Source: Flexivirga oryzae
GTDB lineage: Bacteria > Actinomycetota > Actinomycetes > Actinomycetales > Dermatophilaceae
DNA: 64,000 nucleotides
Assembly (NCBI RefSeq): GCF_014190805.1
Contig: NZ_JACHVQ010000001.1
Coordinates: forward strand, 2,542,001-2,606,000
Direction of reading: 5' to 3'
Under the pieces are notes generated by a model that saw nothing but the letters and a program-made list of their open reading frames with translations, did not search any database and had not been told where the DNA came from. A program made the position numbers and the translations under genes. Each line of letters starts with the position of its first letter. Positions within the stretch are counted from its first letter, which is position 1. Positions 46,475 to 54,422 of this stretch are shown here, piece by piece.

Positions 46475-47434
46475 ATGCGCGCCATCGTTGTCACCACCCT
46501 GGACGGGCCCGAGTCGGTGTCACTTCAGGAGGCACCGGCACCCGCGGACGACTCCCGGGTCGCCATCGCCGTCAAGGCGGCCGGGGTCTCGTTCCCCGAG
46601 TTGCTGCAGACCCGCGGCCAGTACCAGCTGAAACCGGACCTGCCGTTCATCCCCGGGGCCGAGGTCGCGGGTGTCGTCACCGCGGCGCCGCCGGACTCCG
46701 GACTCGCGCCGGGCGACCGCGTGGCGGCGTTGCCGCTGATCGGCGGCTTCGCGGAGAACGTGACCACCCGCCCCGACCTGGCGTTCCGGCTGCCCGACAA
46801 CGTCGACTTCGCCGCCGGCGCATCCATCATCTTCAACTACGGCACCGTCCACTTCGCGCTGACCACGCGAGGCCGCCTCGCCGAGGGCGAGACCGTCCTC
46901 GTCCACGGGGCGGCCGGCGGGATCGGCACCGCCGCGATCCAGGTCGCCAAGGCGTTCGGGGCCGGGCGGGTCATCGGCGTGGTCTCCACCGACGCCAAGG
47001 GCGCCGTTGCGGTGGACGCGGGCGCGGACGAATACGTGCTCACCGAGGACTTCAGCTCATTCGCCCGCAGCGCAAGAAACACTGTGGACATCGTCGTCGA
47101 CCCCGTCGGCGGTGACCGGTTCACCGATTCGTTGCGCACGCTCCGGGAGGACGGGCGCGTGCTCGTCATCGGGTTCACCGCGGGGTCGATCCCCGAGGTC
47201 AGGGTCAATCGGCTGCTGCTGAACAACATCGAGGTCGTGGGGGTGGGCTGGGGTGCGTATGCCCTCGGCAAGCCGGGGTTCATCCAGCAGCAGTGGAACG
47301 AACTCCTCCCCCATCTCAGCTCCGGCGCCCTCGCGCCGGTCCTCGGTCCGATCTTCCCGCTGGAGCGCGCCGCAGACGCGCTGAAGCTGCTCGACCAGCG
47401 CGGAGCGACGGGGAAGATCACGCTCGCGATGTGA
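46475..47434 (+). CDS. NADPH:quinone oxidoreductase (zinc-free MDR family)
   Basis: 319 residues, ATG after AGGAGG. GroES-like N-terminal domain (AGVSFPELLQTRGQYQ, FIPGAEVAGVV) and the Rossmann domain with VLVHGAAGGIGTAAIQVAKA. No zinc-ligand pattern, as in QOR/crotonase-reductase-like MDR proteins. It lies 99 bp after the SDR on the same strand and may act as an enoyl reductase or quinone reductase linked to the pathway. Confidence 0.88.
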   Translation: MRAIVVTTLDGPESVSLQEAPAPADDSRVAIAVKAAGVSFPELLQTRGQYQLKPDLPFIPGAEVAGVVTAAPPDSGLAPGDRVAALPLIGGFAENVTTRPDLAFRLPDNVDFAAGASIIFNYGTVHFALTTRGRLAEGETVLVHGAAGGIGTAAIQVAKAFGAGRVIGVVSTDAKGAVAVDAGADEYVLTEDFSSFARSARNTVDIVVDPVGGDRFTDSLRTLREDGRVLVIGFTAGSIPEVRVNRLLLNNIEVVGVGWGAYALGKPGFIQQQWNELLPHLSSGALAPVLGPIFPLERAADALKLLDQRGATGKITLAM

Positions 47435-47450
47435 CCGGCCCGTACCGATT

Positions 47451-47837
47451 TCACGCACCGCCCGAGTGCAGACGCTCGATGGTCTCCTCGACGTTCGCGC
47501 CGAACCGGTGCACCTCCTGCGGCCAGTCGAGCGTCAGCGCCATACGTCCCGCCCACTCACGGGCGGTGTCGTCGTCAGGAACGTCGATCACGGTGAACCC
47601 GCCGATGTGCTCCTTGGTCTCCACATAAGGGCCGTCACTGAAGACCGGCTTGCCGTCTTTGGTCTCGACGCTGAACAATGCCGTCGAGCTGTCGATGCCG
47701 CCCTCGGCATACACGAAGATCCCGGCGTCCTTCATCTCGTCGATGAGTGCGCGCGAGGTCGCACTCTTGGCGCGCAGGTCATCGGGCGACTGGTAGCCCA
47801 CCCATTCATCGTTGAACATGATCAGGTATTCCGGCAC
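47451..47837 (-). CDS. YCII-related protein (DGPF domain)
   Basis: 128 residues with MPEYLIMFNDEW at the start and SDGPYVETKEHIGGF, the DGPF signature, in the middle. Dimeric alpha/beta barrel fold; in actinobacteria such genes often sit next to sigma factors, but none is adjacent here. GTG start after GAAAGG. Function unknown; it converges with the quinone oxidoreductase. Confidence 0.87.
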   Translation of the reverse strand: MPEYLIMFNDEWVGYQSPDDLRAKSATSRALIDEMKDAGIFVYAEGGIDSSTALFSVETKDGKPVFSDGPYVETKEHIGGFTVIDVPDDDTAREWAGRMALTLDWPQEVHRFGANVEETIERLHSGGA

Positions 47838-47962
47838 GGTTTCTGCCTTTCAGTCGGGACGTTGGACGCTCCCGACGGTCTCGGCGGCGGCCTGTCGTGA
47901 CCTCCGTCCATCTCCTCTACGAACGACGGTCGCACGATCGGACACTTTTCGGGAGCACTCCG

Positions 47963-48025
47963 CCTGAGGCTAGTGCTATGCCAGACGTGCGGTATGGCTC
48001 CCCTTTGGCATAGGGCAACCTCAGG
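47963..48025 (-). terminator. Long hairpin at the end of the L,D-transpeptidase gene
   Basis: Paired arms CCTGAGG/CCTCAGG and CTATGCCA/TGGCATAG, separated by unpaired bases, overlap the stop codon of the transpeptidase gene. A terminator is likely. The rest of the gap up to the YCII start at 47837 shows only that gene's ribosome site. Confidence 0.55.
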
Positions 48026-49280
48026 TCAGTGCGGACATCGCCTTCCACTGCTTCCACGACAGCGCCCAGTCGTAGATCTCGGTGCGGGTGGAGGACAGCT
48101 TGACGTTGGTGCCGCGCACGTCGACCGGGTCGCCGTAGATCGCGGTGTCGTAGTAGGCCTTGCCGTTCGTCGGCGACAGGTTGATGCACCCGTGTGAGAC
48201 GTTCGAATGCCCCTGATATTGCACGGTGTCCGGGTTGGCGTGGATGAACTGGCCGTTGTTGTTGAACCGCACCGCCCAGTGCTCGATCTCGTCGTAGTGG
48301 AACAACTTCGACTTCATCTCGACCGTCTGCAGTTTCTCGGTGACGACGTTGATGCCGGTGCGGGTGTTGCGGATCGGGTCGGAGTCGAGGCCGTATGAAG
48401 CCGGGTAGGTGGCCACCTTCGCACCGTCCCGGTAGATGACGATGTTGTGCTTGCGCGCGTCGGCGATGACGACCTGCGAGCGCCCGATGTTGAACGTCCA
48501 GTCGAAGTCCTGCACGCCGCTGACGCCACCGCCCCAGTTCAGCTGCGCCAACGGCAGCACAACCCGCACCTCCGTGTGCGCGGGCCAGTACTTCTTGGTG
48601 CGGAAGTGCAGCTCCGAGTTGGGCGCACTGTCCGGCAGCCACGCCCAGGAGCCGACGACCTCGGTCCACTTCCCCTTCGACCCGGCGGGCCGCATCAGCA
48701 CCTGCAGGTACTTCTCCACCGCCGGTTTGTCGGTCACCTTCGTCTTGAAGTTGACCACGATGGGTGCGGCGACGCCGACGGTCCAGCCGACGCCGATGTT
48801 CGCCGTCGCGCCCACGGTGCGTATGGCGGACGCCGACCCGATCTTGCCGTCACTGACGGCGCCCTGCGCCGTGGTCGCGGTCCAGGTCCACGACGCGCCC
48901 GGCCCGATCGGTGCCGAGCTGACCCACGACGTGCCCTTCTTCGACAGCGTGCCGTCGACGGCCTTGCCGTCCCCGTCCTGCACCTTCAACGAGTCCAGTC
49001 GTGCCGACGAGGTGAGTGTCACCGGCGCCCCGAACGGCAGCGTGTCGCCGTCCAGTCCGGCGACCGTGATGTCCGCGGGAGGCGGCGGTGTCGAGGTTGC
49101 CGACGACGTCGCCGGTGCTGGCTCGGCGGAGGTCGCCGTCGGCGCGCCCGTGGGCGTCCCGGCCGGTTCGCCGAACGTCCCCGCATGCTTGTCCCCATGG
49201 CCGCACGCCGCGACACCGACGGTCAGTGCAGCCGCGAAGGCGCCACTGATCGCGACACGTCGACTCAGTTCCTGCGACAC
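48021..49280 (-). CDS. L,D-transpeptidase lipoprotein
   Basis: 419 residues. A signal peptide with twin arginine and lipobox (SRRVAISGAFAAALTVGVAAC) gives a lipidated cysteine near 26, followed by a Pro/Ala/Thr-rich linker to about 68. Two Ig-like domains then precede the YkuD catalytic domain with NVSHGCINLSPTNGKAYYD; the nucleophile Cys is near residue 364 and the HxnSHGC pattern is intact. It builds 3-3 crosslinks in peptidoglycan, as LdtB-type enzymes do in mycobacteria. Start chosen at the beginning of the signal peptide. Confidence 0.93.
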   Translation of the reverse strand: MSQELSRRVAISGAFAAALTVGVAACGHGDKHAGTFGEPAGTPTGAPTATSAEPAPATSSATSTPPPPADITVAGLDGDTLPFGAPVTLTSSARLDSLKVQDGDGKAVDGTLSKKGTSWVSSAPIGPGASWTWTATTAQGAVSDGKIGSASAIRTVGATANIGVGWTVGVAAPIVVNFKTKVTDKPAVEKYLQVLMRPAGSKGKWTEVVGSWAWLPDSAPNSELHFRTKKYWPAHTEVRVVLPLAQLNWGGGVSGVQDFDWTFNIGRSQVVIADARKHNIVIYRDGAKVATYPASYGLDSDPIRNTRTGINVVTEKLQTVEMKSKLFHYDEIEHWAVRFNNNGQFIHANPDTVQYQGHSNVSHGCINLSPTNGKAYYDTAIYGDPVDVRGTNVKLSSTRTEIYDWALSWKQWKAMSALT

Positions 49281-49418
49281 GTCATACCCCTCACGAGCCC
49301 CCTCAGCGAGTACGTTACCCGGCGCATACTACGTTTCCAGCCTGCGCGTCCCCCGGCGCGCACGCGTCGCGCACAGCGAATCGCAACCGAATCGTCATCT
49401 CAGGACTAGCCTCGACGC

Positions 49419-49652
49419 GTGCAGGTCGTCGCCGCCATCCTTCTGGCACTGTTCAGCTACGCCGCCTGGTGGTACGTCCGCCGCTCATGGCGGGAGTTCC
49501 GGCGCACCGGCCGCCTCCAGGTCACCGGTCGCGGCCTGACCGTCGACTTCAGGCACACGTGGGCGGTCTGTTGCTACCTCGGGTTCGACGCGCTGATGGG
49601 TCTGACGTCGCTCGGCGCGGCCGTCGCGCTGCTGGTCGCCGCCTTGCGTTGA
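49419..49652 (+). CDS. Small membrane protein, unknown
   Basis: 77 residues, GTG start. Two hydrophobic segments (VVAAILLALFSYAAWWYV and the C-terminal LMGLTSLGAAVALLVAAL) flank a basic stretch (RRSWREFRRTGRLQ). No family recognised. It lies 29 bp upstream of the molbindin gene on the same strand. Confidence 0.55.
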   Translation: MQVVAAILLALFSYAAWWYVRRSWREFRRTGRLQVTGRGLTVDFRHTWAVCCYLGFDALMGLTSLGAAVALLVAALR

Positions 49653-49681
49653 GGGGCCGTCCCGGGTGCGAGACTTGACCC

Positions 49682-49891
49682 ATGAGACTCAGCGCACGCA
49701 ACCAGCTCACCGGCACCGTCACCGCCATCGACGAAGGTGTCGTCACCACCACCGTCAAGATCGAGCTGGCCGGCGGTCAGACGATCACCTCGTCGATCAC
49801 CAAGGAGGCCGCCACCGAGCTCGGCATCGAGGTGGGCAAGGAGGTCACCGCGATCGTCAAGGCCAGCTCGGTGATGCTCGCGGTCGACTGA
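49682..49891 (+). CDS. Molbindin (TOBE/Mop domain protein)
   Basis: 69 residues, the size of a single Mop domain. RLSARNQLTGTVTAIDEGVV and ELGIEVGKEVTAIVKASSVM are the two halves of the Mop motif that binds molybdate or tungstate in an oligomer. It may store molybdate for the molybdenum hydroxylase at 54419. No mod transporter is nearby. Confidence 0.92.
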   Translation: MRLSARNQLTGTVTAIDEGVVTTTVKIELAGGQTITSSITKEAATELGIEVGKEVTAIVKASSVMLAVD

Positions 49892-49897
49892 GGTTGC

Positions 49898-50716
49898 TCA
49901 GACCGCTATCGGCTGCTTCACCCGCCGCCGAGCGGGTATGACGAGAGGCGTCCCGGTCTCGGGGTCGTCGATGACGCGGCACGGGAGATCGAAGACGCGC
50001 TCGACGAGATCCGCGGTGACGATGTCGCCCGGTGACCCGCTGTCGACGACCCGGCCGTCCCGCATGCACACGAGGTGGTCGGCGTAGCGGCACGCGAGGT
50101 TGAGGTCGTGCAGCACGGCCACGACGGTGAGGCCCCGATCCCGTAGCCCCGCAACCAGATCCAGCACATCCAGCTGGTGGGTGACGTCCAGGAACGTGGT
50201 CGGCTCGTCCAACAGCAGTAGCGGCACCTCCTGCGCGAGCACCATCGCCAGCCAGGCGCGCTGCCGCTGCCCGCCGGACAGCTCCTCCATCAGCCGGTCG
50301 GCGAGCGCCGTCACCCCGGTCGCATCCATCGCGTCCCGGACGGCGCGCTCGTCGGAGTCCGACCACTGCCGCAGGAAACTCTGATGCGGATACCGGCCGC
50401 GGCCGACCAGGTCGCGCACCGTGACCGTCTCGGGCGCGACCGGGGACTGCGGCAGCAGGCCGAGGGTGCGGGCGAGCTCCTTGGTCGGGATGTTCTTGAT
50501 GGACGTGCCGTCCAGCAGCACCGCGCCTCCGTCCGGCCGCATGATCCGGGCGAGCGCGCGCAGGGTGGTCGACTTGCCGCAGGCGTTCGGGCCGACGATG
50601 ACGGTGAAGTCGCCGGTGGGCAACTCCAGATCGAGGTCCGGCACGACGAGCCGGTCGTCATACCTCAGGGACAACGCCGAGGTGGTGAGTCTCGGCTCGG
50701 CGAGTGCGGTTCTCAT
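49898..50716 (-). CDS. Iron-siderophore ABC transporter, ATP-binding subunit
   Basis: 272 residues from the ATG at 50716, which overlaps the upstream permease stop (ATGA). Walker A GPNACGKSTT near 49, Q-loop LLPQSPVAPE, signature LSGGQRQRAWLA, Walker B LLLLDEPTTFLD and the switch His of VLHDLN. FecE/FepC type. It powers uptake of a ferric siderophore with the two permeases upstream and the binding protein divergent to them. Confidence 0.94.
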   Translation of the reverse strand: MRTALAEPRLTTSALSLRYDDRLVVPDLDLELPTGDFTVIVGPNACGKSTTLRALARIMRPDGGAVLLDGTSIKNIPTKELARTLGLLPQSPVAPETVTVRDLVGRGRYPHQSFLRQWSDSDERAVRDAMDATGVTALADRLMEELSGGQRQRAWLAMVLAQEVPLLLLDEPTTFLDVTHQLDVLDLVAGLRDRGLTVVAVLHDLNLACRYADHLVCMRDGRVVDSGSPGDIVTADLVERVFDLPCRVIDDPETGTPLVIPARRRVKQPIAV

Positions 50717-51759
50717 CGGGAGCGTGCCTTCCATTCACGGGACAACAACCAGGCCAGGTAGACCCCGCCGACGGCACCGGTGACGACCCCGACCGGCAGG
50801 TCGATGCTGCCGAGTGCGCGCTGGCCGACGAAATCGCTGACCACCATGAGCAACCCGCCCATGGCGGCCGACGCGAAGACCTGCGGCGCGGGCCCGCGGG
50901 TGAGCCGGACGACGAGCTGCGGCGCGGTCAGCGCGACGAACGAGACGGGACCGGCGGTCGCCACCGCGACCGCGGCGAGCGCGACCGCGATCGCGAGCAC
51001 CCCGACGGAGACCCGGCGCAGCGGGACGCCGAGCGCGACCGCCACGTCGGCTCCGAGCAGCATCGTCCGCAGGTGGCGGGCACAGGCCGCCGCACAGGGC
51101 AGCAGCACCACGAGCGCGACGGAGAGGATCCCGGCCCTGGACCAGTCCGAGTTGCTCAGGCTGCCGGCCAACCACCTTGCCGCCGCTTGGGATTCGTAGT
51201 TGGTGGACCTGGTCAACAGATAACCGTTGACCGAGGCCAGCGCCGCACCCACCCCGATCCCGATGAGGATCAGCCGGTAGCCGGCGTCGTGCTCACCGCC
51301 GGTGCCGAGCGCGAACACCACTGCCGCGGTTGCCAACCCGCCCACGACGGCGAGCACCGAGTAGCCCGCCGGTTGCAGATGCAGCACCAGCAGCCCGATC
51401 AACGCGAAAGTCGCTGCGCCCGCGTCGAATCCGATGACGTCCGGACTGCCCAGCGGATTGCGGGTGTATGCCTGCACCAGCGACCCGGCCGCCCCGAGCG
51501 CCAGACCGACCAGCAGTCCGGTGACGGCGCGCGGCAGCCCGATGTCCATGACGGCGAAGTCGTTCGCCGGGTCCCCTGCGCCGAGGACGCACCGGACCAC
51601 ACCGGCGGGCGAGACCGGCAGCGCGCCCGTGCCGAGGGTGAGCAGGATGACCGCGATGGCGGCGATCAAGGTGCCGGCGGTCAGCACGGCGGTGCGCCGG
51701 TTGACGGCGCCCCGGGCGCTGCCGAGCTGTATGGCGCGCTTCGCGACCGTGGTGCTCAC
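50713..51759 (-). CDS. Iron-siderophore ABC transporter, FecCD-type permease 2
   Basis: 348 residues, GTG start at 51759 overlapping the upstream permease stop. Full-length FecCD permease with about ten helices. Landmarks are LPRAVTGLLVGLALGAAGSLVQAYTRNPLGSPDVIG near the N-terminus and the coupling region VALGVPLRRV, ending with DLPVGVVTGAVGGVYLAWLL. It pairs with the shorter permease encoded upstream. Confidence 0.93.
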   Translation of the reverse strand: MSTTVAKRAIQLGSARGAVNRRTAVLTAGTLIAAIAVILLTLGTGALPVSPAGVVRCVLGAGDPANDFAVMDIGLPRAVTGLLVGLALGAAGSLVQAYTRNPLGSPDVIGFDAGAATFALIGLLVLHLQPAGYSVLAVVGGLATAAVVFALGTGGEHDAGYRLILIGIGVGAALASVNGYLLTRSTNYESQAAARWLAGSLSNSDWSRAGILSVALVVLLPCAAACARHLRTMLLGADVAVALGVPLRRVSVGVLAIAVALAAVAVATAGPVSFVALTAPQLVVRLTRGPAPQVFASAAMGGLLMVVSDFVGQRALGSIDLPVGVVTGAVGGVYLAWLLSREWKARSR

Positions 51760-52607
51760 AGCCGTCCCACCTTCCGGCGACGCACCAGCCAGACCAGCAC
51801 CGGTGCACCGACCACCGCCGTCACCAGCCCGGCCCCGATCTCCTGCGGCCAGGCGATCAGCCGCCCGATGACGTCCGCGCCGAGCAGCATGCACGCGCCG
51901 AGCAGGGCGGACATCGGCAGCAGCCGGCGCTGGTCGACCCCGACCAGCATGCGCGCCACGTGCGGCACGGCCAGGCCGACGAACCCGATCGGCCCCACCG
52001 CCGCGGTGGCCGTGCCGCACAGCAGCGTCACGGCGAGCACGCTGAGCAGCCGGGTACGGCCGACGTGGGCGCCGAGCGCCTTGCCGAGGTCGTCGCCGAG
52101 GGCGAGTGCGTTCAGCGGGCGGGCCAGTGCGGCACCGGCGATCAGGCCGGCGAGCAGGAACCAGCCGAGCGGGCCGACATCGGTCAACGTGCGCCCGGTG
52201 AGCGCGCCGATGTTCCAGTACCGGAAGTGGTAGTACGCACTCGGGTCGATCAGGATCACGCCGGTCACGTAGGCCGACAGCGCCGCGCCGATCGCGGTGC
52301 CCGCGAGCGCCATACGCACCGGGGTGGCCGAGGATCGCCCGGTGGTGCCGAGCAGGTAGACCACGACCGAGGCGACGGCCGCACCGAGCAGTGCGAACCA
52401 CAGGTAGCCCGCAGGCTGGTCGATGCCGAGGAAGCTGATCGCCGAGACGACGGCGGCGGCGGCGCCGGCGTTGACCCCGAGCAGGCCGGGGTCGGCGAGC
52501 GGGTTGCGCGCGGTGGACTGCATGACGGCAACGGCCATCGCCAGGACCGCCCCGAAGGGTCGCGTCCTGGCGGTGAGGTCCGTCGGGTCTGTCCGGCTGG
52601 CGAGCAC
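51756..52607 (-). CDS. Iron-siderophore ABC transporter, FecCD-type permease 1, short N-terminus
   Basis: 283 residues, about 50-60 fewer than usual. The core is typical (STARNPLADPGLLGVNAGA, HVGRTRLLSVLAV, GPIGFVGLAVPHVARM) but the N-terminus starts ASRTDPTDLTARTRPFGAVL. The first membrane helix and the usual LPRTLLALLVGAALG segment before MQ are absent or replaced. The promoter with its IdeR-like box lies only 23 bp upstream, so the missing part cannot be upstream. It may be a deletion that joined the promoter to the gene body; function is uncertain. Confidence 0.8.
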   Translation of the reverse strand: MLASRTDPTDLTARTRPFGAVLAMAVAVMQSTARNPLADPGLLGVNAGAAAAVVSAISFLGIDQPAGYLWFALLGAAVASVVVYLLGTTGRSSATPVRMALAGTAIGAALSAYVTGVILIDPSAYYHFRYWNIGALTGRTLTDVGPLGWFLLAGLIAGAALARPLNALALGDDLGKALGAHVGRTRLLSVLAVTLLCGTATAAVGPIGFVGLAVPHVARMLVGVDQRRLLPMSALLGACMLLGADVIGRLIAWPQEIGAGLVTAVVGAPVLVWLVRRRKVGRL

Positions 52608-52629
52608 CCCGCAGAGTGTAGTGGGTCGT

Positions 52630-52648
52630 TAAGGCTAGGCTCACCTAA
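52630..52648. promoter_or_regulatory. IdeR/DtxR-like iron box
   Basis: TAAGGCTAGGCTCACCTAA matches the 19-bp IdeR consensus (TTAGGTTAGGCTAACCTAA) at 16 of 19 positions. It lies between the divergent permease genes (start 52607) and the siderophore-binding protein gene (start 52674). Iron-loaded IdeR would repress both directions. Confidence 0.85.
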
Positions 52649-52673
52649 CCCACGGAGGAAGGTTGCGGAATCA

Positions 52674-53714
52674 ATGGACAGCATCACGAACGCGCCCCTG
52701 TCACGGCGCGCAGCACTCGGTGCCGGGCTGGCGGGAGCGGCGGCACTGCTCGCCGCCTGCGGCTCGTCGTCGTCGGCGGGCAGCGGCGCAAGCGGCCCGG
52801 CCACGGCGGCCGGGTCGGCCGGGGACACGGCCTGGAAGCCGGTGTCGGTGAAGCACGCTTTCGGCACGACGACGGTCGAGAAGCAGCCGACGCGGATCGT
52901 CACGGTCGGCGTCACCGAGCAGGACTTCGTGCTCGCCCTCGGGGTGAAACCGGTCGGCGTCACCGACTGGTACGGCGACCAGCCGTACGCGATGTGGCCG
53001 TGGGCCCGGGCCGCGAACGGTGACAACAAGCCGAAGCTGCTGAAGACCGACGACGGTTTCCAGTTCACCGAGATCGCCAAGCTGCAGCCGGATCTGATCA
53101 TCGGCACCAACTCGGGTATGACGTCCGAGGACTACGGCAAACTCAGCAAACTCGCCCCGACGGTGCCGCAGGCCAGCACCAAGAAGGGCTACTTCGCGCC
53201 CTGGTACGACATGCTCGCGACGATCGGCACCTCGATGGGCAAGTCCCAGGAGGCGACTGCGTTGCGCTCGTCGATCAAGGCGAAGTTCAGCACGGCGGCC
53301 GCGGATCACCCGAAGTTCAAGGGCACCAAGGCGATCTTCCTGCAGAACGCCGTGTCGGACGGCAGCCTGATCGCCTATCCGGAGGGGTTGGGCACCGAGT
53401 TCCTCGCCGATCTGGGCTTCGAGGTCCCCTCCGACATCGACAAGTACGTCCGCGAGGGCGAGCAGGCCTACATCCCGGTGGAGCAGATCCACGTCCTCAA
53501 CTCCGCGGAGGTGCTGATCTGGGCCACCGAGAAGCCCAGCGATCTGGCGGCGCTGCAGAAGGTGCCCGGCTTCAGCAACCTGGACGCCGTGAAGTCGGGA
53601 CGCTCGGTCTACACCGGCGGTGAACTCTCCGGTGCGATCTACTTCAGCTCGCCGCTGAGCCTGCCGTACGTTGTGGACAAGCTGACGCCGAAGCTGACAA
53701 AAGCCCTGGCCTGA
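52674..53714 (+). CDS. Iron-siderophore ABC transporter substrate-binding lipoprotein
   Basis: 346 residues, ATG after GGAGGAAGG. Signal peptide with twin arginine and lipobox (SRRAALGAGLAGAAALLAAC, lipidated Cys near 29), then a Ser/Gly linker. The FecB/FepB fold is shown by RIVTVGVTEQDFVLALGVKPVG, KLQPDLIIGTNSGM and the C-terminal PLSLPYVVDKLTPKL. It delivers a ferric siderophore to the permeases divergently encoded; the ligand type cannot be told. Confidence 0.92.
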   Translation: MDSITNAPLSRRAALGAGLAGAAALLAACGSSSSAGSGASGPATAAGSAGDTAWKPVSVKHAFGTTTVEKQPTRIVTVGVTEQDFVLALGVKPVGVTDWYGDQPYAMWPWARAANGDNKPKLLKTDDGFQFTEIAKLQPDLIIGTNSGMTSEDYGKLSKLAPTVPQASTKKGYFAPWYDMLATIGTSMGKSQEATALRSSIKAKFSTAAADHPKFKGTKAIFLQNAVSDGSLIAYPEGLGTEFLADLGFEVPSDIDKYVREGEQAYIPVEQIHVLNSAEVLIWATEKPSDLAALQKVPGFSNLDAVKSGRSVYTGGELSGAIYFSSPLSLPYVVDKLTPKLTKALA

Positions 53715-54422
53715 CTAGGGTTTCGCCGGGAAGTTGGTCGCCAGGAAGTCGAGGGTATGACGCCACGCCGCCGTCGAGGCGGCGGCGTGGTGGAACATCG
53801 GCAACGGGTTGTCGAAGGCGTGCCCGGCGCCGTCATACGTCTCGAACCGCACCCCGTCGCGGGACACCGCGGCCCGGATCCGCTCCACGACGTCCATCGG
53901 GAGATAGTCGTCGGCGGTGCCGAAGTGGTGCAGGCTGGGTGCGGTGACGTCGCCGGCGAGGTCGAGCAGGTTGGGCAGCGCCGACCCGTAGTAGCTCACC
54001 AGCACGTCCACGTCGGTCGAGGCGGCGACGTTGAAGGCGAGTCCGCCACCGAAGCAGAAGCCGAAGACGCCCACTCCCCCGTCGACGTGCTCGTCGGTGC
54101 GGGCCGCGGCGACGGAGGCGACACCGTCACCCACCGTGGTCGGCCAGTCCAGCTGGCTCATCAGGCCCATCGCCTGCTGCAGCATGCCGTCACTGCTCTC
54201 GTCGATCTCGGAATCGTCCAGGCGCCAATAGATTTCGGGCACGATGACGACGTACCCGAGCGCGGCGAGATCGGCGGCGCGGATCTTGATGTAGTCGCTG
54301 ACGCCGAAGATCTCCTGGAAGAGGACGATCCCGGGACCGGTCCCGGCCTCGGGCAGGAAGCGGTAGGCGGGCATCGGCCCGTCGGCCGTGGGGATGTCGA
54401 TCCGGTCGGCCACGTGCGTCAC
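53715..54422 (-). CDS. Dienelactone hydrolase family protein
   Basis: 235 residues. GTG at 54422, overlapping the upstream stop. Alpha/beta hydrolase with the nucleophile Cys in GVFGFCFGGGLAFN, Asp in GTADDYLP and His in GAGHAFDN, the triad of dienelactone hydrolases. N-terminal DGPMPAYRFLPEAG and VLFQEIFGVSDYIK fit the family. It probably hydrolyses a lactone or ester formed after oxidation by the molybdenum hydroxylase. Confidence 0.9.
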   Translation of the reverse strand: MTHVADRIDIPTADGPMPAYRFLPEAGTGPGIVLFQEIFGVSDYIKIRAADLAALGYVVIVPEIYWRLDDSEIDESSDGMLQQAMGLMSQLDWPTTVGDGVASVAAARTDEHVDGGVGVFGFCFGGGLAFNVAASTDVDVLVSYYGSALPNLLDLAGDVTAPSLHHFGTADDYLPMDVVERIRAAVSRDGVRFETYDGAGHAFDNPLPMFHHAAASTAAWRHTLDFLATNFPAKP

